7,390 nt of DNA from positions 1 to 7,390 of the forward strand of contig JAAXHE010000104.1 of the NCBI GenBank assembly GCA_012271065.1, given 5' to 3'. The position numbers were made by a program, and so were the translations under genes. The notes under the pieces are model-generated. The model did no database searches, was not told the origin of the DNA, and saw nothing but the letters and a program-made list of their open reading frames with translations. Below, in pieces: positions 1 through 6,253 of the stretch (position 1 is its first letter; each line of letters opens with the position of its first letter). This stretch comes from Candidatus Latescibacterota bacterium. Lineage in GTDB: Bacteria; Latescibacterota; UBA2968; GCA-2709665.

Positions 1-24
1 AGCGACTTTATCAACGGACTGTTA
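1..24 (-). repeat. 24-base inverted repeat, left copy
   Basis: On the minus strand this copy starts TAACAGTCCGTTGATAAA and ends GTCGCT. It matches 7321-7344 base for base in opposite orientation. Its first three bases (24-22) are the TAA stop of hflX. The window begins at its outer end, so the full length and any target duplication on this side cannot be seen. It contains AGTC twice, 13 bases apart, but no internal hairpin. Confidence 0.9.
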
Positions 25-1332
25 CCGTTTGATCCGGAACCTTCCATCAGGCAGGAGCCGCCTGGCATTCTGGCGGCTCAGTTTAATCTCCAGCAACACA
101 TCGTTTCGTTCATATGCCGTACTCAGGATTTCGCCCACCCGATGCAGTTCCGAAAGGAGCTTGCCTTCAGCCTGTGGAATGCGCAGATGCATCAACGAGC
201 GCTGGCCCTCGAGTCGGTCGTAAATCGCCAATCGCAGTTCGTCCAGGCCCTGGGCTTCCTTCGCAGAGACCCAGACACCATCCGGAAACCGGGCCCGCAG
301 ACGTCGCTGAATTACCGGGTCGTCAAACCGGTCGATCTTGTTGAACGCCATCAATGTGGGGTACTCCGCGATGCCCAGACCCTGAAGCGTCTCATACACT
401 GCCCCAATCTGGTCCTCGCACCTGGGATGACCTACGTCGACAACGTGCAGTAACATGTCCGCGTCCACCGCCTCTTCGAGGGTGCTTCTGAACGATGCGA
501 CAAGGTGATGAGGGAGCTTTCGAATGAACCCGACCGTATCGGTAAGCAAGACCTCACGATTATACCCCAGATATACCCGGCGGGTCGTGGAGTCCAGCGT
601 TGCGAACAAGCGGTCTTCCACCAGAACGTCGGCGCCTGTAAGTGCGCGCATCAATGTAGACTTTCCTGCATTCGTATAACCCACCAGAGAGATGCGAAAC
701 GTATCGGTACGCTGTTTCCGCCCGAGTACGCGCCGCCGGGAAATCCGGTTCAGCGCTCTGGTCAGTACCCCGATCCGGCTCCGCAGCGCCCGGCGGTCCA
801 CCTCCAGCTGAGTCTCCCCCGGCCCCCGTGTCCCGATACCGCCCGTCGTTCCGCCGTGACCGGCCTGGCGCGACAGGTGCGTCCATCGACGCGTCAGGCG
901 CGGCAACAGATAGTTGAGCTGCGCCAGTTCCACCTGTGTTTGTGATTCACGCGTTTTTGCCCTTCCGGCGAATATATCAAGAATCAGCCGGCTCCTGTCG
1001 ATTACATTGACTCCCGCGAGTTCTTCGAGATTCTTGAACTGGGCGGGTGACAGGTCATCGTCAAAAATCACCAGTTGCGCACTGAGTTGCTTTACGCGGA
1101 GCGCAAGTTCCTCAGCCTTGCCCCGACCGATAAAAAAAGCCGGATCGATGCTATCTCGCTCCTGCACCATCCGGTCCACGACCTGCGCACCCGCTGTATC
1201 CGCGAGCAACGCAAGTTCATTCAACGTGTCGTTCGCATCCCACGAGACATCGCCCGAAAGCGCCATTCCCACCAGAATCGCGCGTTCCGGCTCCTCCCTG
1301 GTGATTACTTCATGCACCGCCAATAGACGCAT
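22..1332 (-). CDS. hflX: HflX, ribosome-associated GTPase
   Basis: This is a GTPase of the Obg-HflX superfamily. Members bind the 50S subunit or stalled 70S ribosomes and split them, notably under heat or other stress, in the cytoplasm. The 436-residue protein has the full family layout: an N-terminal HflX domain (about 15-125), the Gly-rich linker GGIGTRGPGE at 164-173, and a G domain with P-loop GYTNAGKST (218-226), DTVGF (265-269), NKID (331-334) and SAK (356-358). A short C-terminal domain follows from about 380. Length is normal for the family. It lies 38 bases after the UVR-motif gene and is probably co-transcribed with it. The ATG at 1332 has GGAGG only 2 bases upstream, which is too close, so an in-frame TTG at 1323 (codon 4, spacing 11) is a possible true start. 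The TAA stop lies inside the left copy of the inverted repeat. Identity is very secure; only the start is uncertain. Confidence 0.97.
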   Translation of the reverse strand: MRLLAVHEVITREEPERAILVGMALSGDVSWDANDTLNELALLADTAGAQVVDRMVQERDSIDPAFFIGRGKAEELALRVKQLSAQLVIFDDDLSPAQFKNLEELAGVNVIDRSRLILDIFAGRAKTRESQTQVELAQLNYLLPRLTRRWTHLSRQAGHGGTTGGIGTRGPGETQLEVDRRALRSRIGVLTRALNRISRRRVLGRKQRTDTFRISLVGYTNAGKSTLMRALTGADVLVEDRLFATLDSTTRRVYLGYNREVLLTDTVGFIRKLPHHLVASFRSTLEEAVDADMLLHVVDVGHPRCEDQIGAVYETLQGLGIAEYPTLMAFNKIDRFDDPVIQRRLRARFPDGVWVSAKEAQGLDELRLAIYDRLEGQRSLMHLRIPQAEGKLLSELHRVGEILSTAYERNDVLLEIKLSRQNARRLLPDGRFRIKR

Positions 1333-1334
1333 CT

Positions 1335-1339
1335 CCTCC
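1335..1339 (-). promoter_or_regulatory. Shine-Dalgarno GGAGG of hflX
   Basis: A perfect GGAGG on the minus strand ends only 2 bases before the ATG at 1332. Normal spacing (about 5-11) would instead favour the in-frame TTG at 1321-1323, eleven bases downstream. The difference is three residues and does not touch a domain. Confidence 0.6.
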
Positions 1340-1370
1340 CTGACGTTCGAAGGCGCGCAGGTCGCCTGAC

Positions 1371-2147
1371 TTATTTGCGGGATCGTGCCTGTCGTTCTGC
1401 CACCGGGGAAAGCGCCTGAAGCTGATCGCGAAGCTGGGCGGCGCGTTCGAAATCTTCAATGGCAACAGCCTCGCTGAGTTGCTCCTTAAGATCTTGAAAA
1501 AGGGGCCTTGGCCGATCCTTTCGGATCTCTTCCGCCCATTCCTGCAAGAATACCACCTCTTCGCTGTCTTCCACCAGGTCGGGTCGATCGTACTCTTTGA
1601 AAAAGCCCTGGATCTCCTCAATGCCGTTGTTGATTTCCAGAAGCGCACGATCGAAATTTTCAGCCTCCAGTTCCTGAAGAACCACCGCACGCACCCGATG
1701 CCCGATTACGAAGGGTCTGTACTGCTCGAGAACCATGCTGTCTTCTTCTTCACGCGCGAATTCCTTGACAAAGTCGAACATGTCGAGATTTCGCTGGGCA
1801 TCTTCCTGGGCAAGACGATATTCACCGAGTTCCAGAAAGCTGATCCGACGGTGGTAATACTGGAGCCCTTCAACCTGGAGTGTAAGACAGACGTCGGGAT
1901 CCAGATTGAATGACTTCGAGTCCCCCAACGCCGCCCCCGCTTTTTCCTTGTAATAGTGGAGCAGAGACTCATGACCATGGGGGCGCTGCCCGTCCGGGCG
2001 GCCGGCGACTTCCATCTGCAGGATCCCCATCTCAACCCGGAGTTGGATCTTCTCCGTGCCGTCCGTCCCCTTGATTCTCCTTACACAGAGTTTGTCGGGC
2101 TCGTACGGCCAGCTGTCCAGAAGTGGCTGAATGTCGTCCATCCCCAT
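1371..2147 (-). CDS. UVR-motif (UvrB/UvrC motif) protein of unknown function
   Basis: A 258-residue soluble protein with no signal peptide or membrane segment. The C-terminal stretch at about 217-247 is a good UVR motif: LKEQLSEAVAIEDFERAAQL, then RDQL. This is the helical hairpin through which UvrB and UvrC interact, and it also occurs in Clp-associated McsA-type proteins. The N-terminal 100 residues hold a conserved-looking block (WPYEPDKLCVRRIKGTDG, QLRVEMGILQMEVAGRPDGQ, PHGHES) that I recall from UVR-motif proteins of Planctomycetes and similar phyla. The middle (about 100-185) is acidic and helical, possibly TPR-like. There is no McsA-type CXXC zinc finger and no nuclease residues, so it is neither UvrB, UvrC nor McsA. 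The first ATG (2147) has GGAGG with 9-base spacing; a second ATG at 2141 is too far. It is first in a two-gene unit with hflX behind a strong promoter. Its function is not known; an adaptor or stress role is a guess. Confidence 0.88.
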   Translation of the reverse strand: MGMDDIQPLLDSWPYEPDKLCVRRIKGTDGTEKIQLRVEMGILQMEVAGRPDGQRPHGHESLLHYYKEKAGAALGDSKSFNLDPDVCLTLQVEGLQYYHRRISFLELGEYRLAQEDAQRNLDMFDFVKEFAREEEDSMVLEQYRPFVIGHRVRAVVLQELEAENFDRALLEINNGIEEIQGFFKEYDRPDLVEDSEEVVFLQEWAEEIRKDRPRPLFQDLKEQLSEAVAIEDFERAAQLRDQLQALSPVAERQARSRK

Positions 2148-2186
2148 GTACGTTTTCCTCCAGATTCCCGTCTGAACGTGGAATTA

Positions 2187-2201
2187 ACCGGGTATTCCGG
2201 T
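2187..2201 (-). other. small hairpin at the predicted 5' end of the UVR-hflX transcript
   Basis: The 5-base stem ACCGG/CCGGT with a 5-base loop lies at 2187-2191 and 2197-2201, a few bases after the expected transcription start near 2204. It could protect the 5' end of the mRNA, but a stem this short may be chance in GC-rich DNA. Confidence 0.3.
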
Positions 2202-2210
2202 CCCGTTGTG

Positions 2211-2239
2211 ATTTTACCATAACGCCCAACCAATGTCAA
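2211..2239 (-). promoter_or_regulatory. sigma70-type promoter for the UVR-hflX unit
   Basis: On the minus strand the -35 box TTGACA (2239-2234) is followed by exactly 17 bases and the -10 box TAAAAT (2216-2211). This is a perfect -35, optimal spacing and a -10 one base from consensus. The start of transcription would be near 2204, leaving a leader of about 57 bases before the ATG at 2147. The promoter sits in the gap after the aminotransferase gene and separates the two transcription units. No operator-like palindrome overlaps it, which suits constitutive expression. Confidence 0.82.
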
Positions 2240-2246
2240 GGCTTTT

Positions 2247-2264
2247 GGCCGATAAGATACGGCC
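2247..2264 (-). other. inverted repeat just upstream of the promoter; possible weak terminator
   Basis: The stem GGCCG/CGGCC (2247-2251, 2260-2264) has an 8-base loop. On the minus strand it is followed by AAAAGCC and not a T-run, so it is not a standard intrinsic terminator. It lies between the end of the aminotransferase gene and the -35 box at 2239, and could be a processing or insulating element, or chance. Confidence 0.25.
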
Positions 2265-2273
2265 TGCAGAACA

Positions 2274-3569
2274 CTATAGGTCCGCAAAAACGGACCGGAC
2301 CGCCGCACGCACGAGATTCAGTTCCTCCCCTCCATGAGTCAGGCCCACGTACCAGCGGCCATCGGGCAACAACTGAATACCCTCGTCCAGCATGCCGGCC
2401 CGGAACCGCGTGTAAAGCGCCATGTCCGAAGCTTTCAGTTCCCGATAGTGTACTGGCGGAGTCTGAACGCCAAAGTGAACGTTGAAGACCGTACCTGCGC
2501 CCGATATGCACACGGGTATTCCCCGGTCAGCCGCAGCCGCTTCAATCGCCTGCCGAATCGCGTATCCATGCTCATGCATCTGCCGGAAAGCCCGGGGATT
2601 GGCGCTCAGGATCCTGACCGTCGCAAGCCCGGCGGCAAGATTGACCGTACTCCCGTTATACGTCCCGGCGTGGATCGTCGCGCCGTCCCTGAGCACGTCG
2701 AACATCCTCCGCGTCCCCGCCACGGCGGAAAGTGTGAAGCCGCCGGCCAGGGCCTTGGCGTATACAGACAGATCGGGGATGGCGTCGAAGTATTCCCTCG
2801 CGCCGCCAAGGGCGAGACGGAACCCTGTAATTACCTCGTCGAATATCGAAACCGCGCCGTTTTTCCGGCACAGTTCGACCATCGCCTGCAGGAAGCCCTC
2901 TGCGGGCATAATGGATCCGGAGTTTGCCAGCACCGGCTCGGAGATCACCGCTGCGATTTCCCCGCCCTGTCTGGCGAACAGGTCTTCCAGCAGGTCCAGG
3001 CGGTTCCACGGAAGCGTTATGGTCTCCGAGTACTCCGCCTCCGGCTGGCCTCCGCACGCGGCCACAACCCGGGGAGCCTCCGGGGCGCCAAGCGCTTCGT
3101 CGGATTCGTGGTAGCTCACCAGGATGTTGTTCAACCATCCGTGGTAGTGCCCCTCGAATTTGACGAACCTGGTCCGTCCGGTCGCCGCGCGGGCAAGCCG
3201 AAGCGCCACCTGTACGGCCTCGGAACCTGTATTGGAGAAAATCACCTGGTCCACGCCCGGAAGCGTTTCCACGAGCAGTTTCGCGAACGCGATCTCGCCC
3301 GGATGCTGGGCGCCCAGCGTGTATGAATTCCGGATCGCCGCCGTCACCGCCGCGTTCAGCTCCGGGTGGTTCGACCCCAGGATCAACGGTCCCCACGCCA
3401 GTGTGTAGTCCAGCAACCTGTTCCCGTCCACATCGTAGTAATACGGCCCCTCCGCCCGCTCGAAGAATAGCGGCGGCGAGGTTACGGCGCGCCTCATTCC
3501 TGAAGACACACCCATTGCAAGGTAGCGGGAGCTCGCATCGAAAAGCGCTCTGGATCGAGCCGTATTCAT
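2274..3569 (-). CDS. class III PLP-dependent aminotransferase, glutamate-1-semialdehyde aminomutase-like
   Basis: A 431-residue cytoplasmic PLP enzyme of fold type I, class III. Visible motifs are the cofactor phosphate loop SNTGSEAVQVALRLAR (112-127), HYHGW (141-145), the pyridine-nitrogen Asp in FDEVITGFR (Asp244), the Schiff-base lysine in YAKALAGGF (Lys272), and HAGTYNGSTVNLAAGLAT (300-317). Length and overall pattern match glutamate-1-semialdehyde 2,1-aminomutase. However, the region corresponding to the gating loop (about 151-180) and the GTYNGSTVN segment (HemL usually has GTLSGNP) differ, and no tetrapyrrole gene is nearby. I therefore read it as a HemL-like aminotransferase acting on another amino or keto acid. 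The frame stays open to a GTG at 3638 that overlaps the upstream gene, but only the ATG at 3569 has a ribosome binding site, and it leaves a 35-base gap. It is probably last in the three-gene operon. Class assignment is firm; substrate is unknown. Confidence 0.93.
   Translation of the reverse strand: MNTARSRALFDASSRYLAMGVSSGMRRAVTSPPLFFERAEGPYYYDVDGNRLLDYTLAWGPLILGSNHPELNAAVTAAIRNSYTLGAQHPGEIAFAKLLVETLPGVDQVIFSNTGSEAVQVALRLARAATGRTRFVKFEGHYHGWLNNILVSYHESDEALGAPEAPRVVAACGGQPEAEYSETITLPWNRLDLLEDLFARQGGEIAAVISEPVLANSGSIMPAEGFLQAMVELCRKNGAVSIFDEVITGFRLALGGAREYFDAIPDLSVYAKALAGGFTLSAVAGTRRMFDVLRDGATIHAGTYNGSTVNLAAGLATVRILSANPRAFRQMHEHGYAIRQAIEAAAADRGIPVCISGAGTVFNVHFGVQTPPVHYRELKASDMALYTRFRAGMLDEGIQLLPDGRWYVGLTHGGEELNLVRAAVRSVFADL
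2279..2296 (-). other. GC-rich hairpin in the last codons of the aminotransferase gene
   Basis: A 6-base perfect stem GGTCCG/CGGACC with a 6-base loop lies 2 bases upstream of the stop codon. There is no T-run after it, so termination is doubtful. It could protect the 3' end of the mRNA or be incidental. Confidence 0.3.
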
Positions 3570-3578
3570 CGCGGACAA

Positions 3579-3588
3579 TCCTCTCCCC
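3579..3588 (-). promoter_or_regulatory. Shine-Dalgarno site deciding the aminotransferase start
   Basis: The minus-strand sequence GGGGAGAGGA ends 9 bases before the ATG at 3569. The upstream in-frame GTG at 3638 has no purine-rich site, so this element favours the shorter 431-residue protein. Confidence 0.75.
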
Positions 3589-3604
3589 GTGGCGGAGTGC
3601 ACTT

Positions 3605-6232
3605 CTATCGGGCAACGATTGCGGGCTTGATTTCGCACGTCGGACAGGCGCGCCGGAGATGGTCCCGTCGCGCCTTCCAGACCTCCATTGCCGGTACGAA
3701 GATCGAGTCCGCCTTACCCACCCTTCCTCGGCGCTGACTGCCCCTGCGATCCAGCGCCCGGTTCAGTTTGCCCGGCGGCACCGGACATAGCGCGGATCTG
3801 AACGCCAGCCCTCTGACCTGGCGCACGTTGCCGTCGGCAGACACCACGCGATAGGTATTTCCAAACGGGTCGATGCAACCGCAGGGCACCGATAACTCCG
3901 CCACGTGGTAGGCAGTCGTGGCGTTGTGGTCTACGCCAAGCAGCACGACGTGCCCGTTTCCGTGCACGAGTTGCCCGATCGGGCTGTCCGGAGTCCAGAG
4001 TCCCTTTTTGCCATGGTCCCGGCAGAAGGCCTCCGCCCGTGGTCCCACGGCTGCCACGGCGTGTGTGGGATGGTCGCTTCTGACCGCGTCCGGTCGCCGC
4101 CAGAATGCATCCGGGATCGCGCCGTTGGTCGTCGGCGTCGTCATTGGATTGTACACATTTGCGGCCCGGTGATTAAACGACGGCATCATCAGCGTGCCGC
4201 GCTTTCCGATCACCGCGAGCAGCGCCTCGATCACGGCATCCGCGCCGCCGACCACGTGTCCGATCGAAGACAGGGAACTATGCACCATAACGTCCATGCC
4301 CCGGGCCAGACCCAGCGCTTTGAGGTCCTTCACCAGGCCGTCGCGCGTCACCCGCTCCGATTTCTCGATGAGTTCCACATATCCCAGTTCGGCGTGGGCT
4401 TCGAAAAATGCGATTACGCCCTCCATCTTGACCGGGTTCCCGGTCTCGCACGCCACGGCCTGTGATATCTCGTGGAGCGTCCGATTTCCGTCCGCCCAGA
4501 ATAGCGCCCAGGGCGAAAGGCTTGTCCCGCTGATCCGACCGCCGATCTCCGGCGGCGTATTCTCTCCGATGGGCGATAACACGCGCGTGCGTCTTGGTAT
4601 CCGGTCCCCGCCTTCAACGCGTCTGCGACGCGTTCTCCTTCCACCCTTCGACACGGCCCGGGCGATTTCCCGCACTTCCCGCTCGTGGTCGGCGAACCGC
4701 GCCAGGACGCCGGGCCGCCCTCCGCCCCACATCCAGCGTTCAAGTTTCTCCAGGATGACCCGGTGCTGCTCGCGTTCGTATTCGACCTGTGAGACTGACG
4801 GGCTGCCCCTTCTCAACCGCCTGATCGTCCGCGCGGTTTCCGCGGCGGCGACGTCGACAATTTCCCCGGACCCCGCGTCCGCCAGCCAGTACAGATAACC
4901 CGCCATGGCCGTCGCGCAGGCAGCCAGCCCCCTCGTGCTCAACAGATTCGTTGTATCCGCGGATGAATGGTAGGCATCGAATCCCCGCCCGCGCCTGCGG
5001 TGATGCGTGGTGAGCCAGGGACACGGAAACCCGTACTTCGGATCGCCGATGAGCGTATCCGACGTGGGTTGAAATGGCTCCATAAACAGACGGTATCCGG
5101 GATTTCGAAGGCGGAGCGTTTCCTTCAGAATCGTCTCGCCCAACCGGTCCACGAAACCGGCCGACATTGGAATCGTGGCATGCCACTCGATCCGGCCGCC
5201 GCAAACCGAGGGCTTGCTTCCCACAGAATCGATTACGACGCCCGCGAGAGGGGTCTGCAGACGCTGCGTGTCCTCCAGGTACTTGAAGAACCCGTGACAC
5301 TCGTAGGCATTCAACAGCCGGATCGTGCGCCGTGGCCGTGCCAGCGCTCCGGCTGCGATAAGCTCCTCGAGCACACGGGCGATCTCCAGGCACAGCGCAA
5401 CGCCTGAAGCGTTGTCGATCGCACCCGGCTCAGCGCTGTGCGCAAGCGCCCATACTTCATCCTGAGGGTCCGCCGCTCCCGGCACAATGCCGCTCACCTG
5501 ATCGTGAGTGCCGGCATAGTGCCGAATATCCACGTCGGTCCGGACTGTCAGTGTGCCGTGCTTGCGAAGCATCTGGCGCAGCCGCTTGCCCTGGTTTTCC
5601 GACAACACCAAGCCTACCATATGAACCGCGGCGTCCTGAATCGGCACGCCTCCCCACCCGAATTTCGTCCACGCGGTCGCGTCGGGCAGGTTCGGGACCG
5701 GATGATCCGTAACCACCCCCGCGGCGCCGGCTTCCGTGAAAGACCGCAACATTCCGCGCGGGTCCATTCGCGTGAGAACCACCTTTCCGCCCAGCCCGCC
5801 GCGGGGAACTCGGTTCAGGGCTTCCCTGGAATCCACGACCGCGAGCTCGTTCTCCATTCCACCCGGCGGTGTGGCGTCGCTCCATTGAATGACGTGCCAT
5901 GGATTCTCCCTGTAGTCCAGAATACGCTTCTTTACCGGACGAATCACGTCCATCGTCGCCGAGCGCAGGTCTGCGGCTTTATGGATAATCCATCGCCCCG
6001 ATCCGATGGATCCTCCAGTGCGCATGGTATGCACTTCCGCCTTCGCGCCCGAGTTCTCGTAACCGCTCGCCAGGTATTCGGTGGTTTCTTTAAAGCGGTC
6101 GAACGAATTCCATCTGTCCGTTTCCACGACGGCGCGCACGTCATCCAGCACCCGTTTGCCGTCCGTCTTCGCGTGAAGGAGCGGCAACACCGTTTTACAG
6201 AAGTTGACGACCGAACCAGGCCGCGCCGACAT
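3605..6232 (-). CDS. fusion protein: M28-type metallopeptidase, winged-helix-like linker, AAC(3)-family N-acetyltransferase
   Basis: An 875-residue protein with no signal peptide, so probably cytoplasmic. Residues 1-450 resemble a zinc aminopeptidase of family M28 with a PA-like insert (about 130-230). Candidate metal and catalytic residues are His265, Asp273 in PGAIDNASG, Glu311 (general base) in AYECHGF, Asp335, and His422 in YHSSADT. Position 312, usually the second Glu, is Cys. Residues 455-570 are charged, partly helical and Arg-rich. Residues 571-625 (SPWALFWADGNRTLHEISQA and onward) look like a PqqD-like winged helix. Residues 627-865 are an AAC(3)-type acetyl-CoA-dependent N-acetyltransferase: VHSSLSSIG (650-658), GTLMMPSF (679-686), RSDHPTHAV (718-726), SPIGQL (750-755), GVDHNATTAYHVAE (766-779). 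The key His and Glu of that family are present. AAC(3) relatives include aminoglycoside acetyltransferases and metabolic enzymes such as FrbF; nothing here shows a resistance role. GGAGA precedes the ATG by 6 bases, and the gene follows the dehydrogenase by 21 bases. The domains are clear; the reaction is unknown. Confidence 0.9.
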   Translation of the reverse strand: MSARPGSVVNFCKTVLPLLHAKTDGKRVLDDVRAVVETDRWNSFDRFKETTEYLASGYENSGAKAEVHTMRTGGSIGSGRWIIHKAADLRSATMDVIRPVKKRILDYRENPWHVIQWSDATPPGGMENELAVVDSREALNRVPRGGLGGKVVLTRMDPRGMLRSFTEAGAAGVVTDHPVPNLPDATAWTKFGWGGVPIQDAAVHMVGLVLSENQGKRLRQMLRKHGTLTVRTDVDIRHYAGTHDQVSGIVPGAADPQDEVWALAHSAEPGAIDNASGVALCLEIARVLEELIAAGALARPRRTIRLLNAYECHGFFKYLEDTQRLQTPLAGVVIDSVGSKPSVCGGRIEWHATIPMSAGFVDRLGETILKETLRLRNPGYRLFMEPFQPTSDTLIGDPKYGFPCPWLTTHHRRRGRGFDAYHSSADTTNLLSTRGLAACATAMAGYLYWLADAGSGEIVDVAAAETARTIRRLRRGSPSVSQVEYEREQHRVILEKLERWMWGGGRPGVLARFADHEREVREIARAVSKGGRRTRRRRVEGGDRIPRRTRVLSPIGENTPPEIGGRISGTSLSPWALFWADGNRTLHEISQAVACETGNPVKMEGVIAFFEAHAELGYVELIEKSERVTRDGLVKDLKALGLARGMDVMVHSSLSSIGHVVGGADAVIEALLAVIGKRGTLMMPSFNHRAANVYNPMTTPTTNGAIPDAFWRRPDAVRSDHPTHAVAAVGPRAEAFCRDHGKKGLWTPDSPIGQLVHGNGHVVLLGVDHNATTAYHVAELSVPCGCIDPFGNTYRVVSADGNVRQVRGLAFRSALCPVPPGKLNRALDRRGSQRRGRVGKADSIFVPAMEVWKARRDHLRRACPTCEIKPAIVAR

Positions 6233-6253
6233 ATGTATTCTCCATAGTGAAAA

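Noticed and set aside
2334..3326. Long plus-strand open frame of 330 codons opposite the aminotransferase
   Set aside because: It lies wholly antisense to a gene with clear PLP-enzyme motifs, its translation is Arg/Pro/His-rich without a recognisable domain, and GC-rich DNA commonly gives such open shadow frames.
2656..3615. Minus-strand frame of 319 codons in another phase of the aminotransferase gene
   Set aside because: Same strand but out of frame with the motif-bearing protein; Gly/Arg-rich composition typical of a shifted GC-rich reading.
3570..3638. Longer aminotransferase beginning at GTG 3638
   Set aside because: It would overlap the upstream gene by 34 bases and has no Shine-Dalgarno sequence, whereas the ATG at 3569 does; the extra 23 residues precede the usual family N-terminus.
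3605..4355. Aminoglycoside resistance gene
   Set aside because: The AAC(3) fold is clear, but it is fused to a peptidase, sits in a metabolic operon and has no resistance or mobile-cassette context; the family includes non-resistance enzymes.
5438..6247. Plus-strand open frame of 269 codons opposite the metallopeptidase domain
   Set aside because: Antisense shadow of a well-supported coding frame; His/Arg-rich translation with no family motif.
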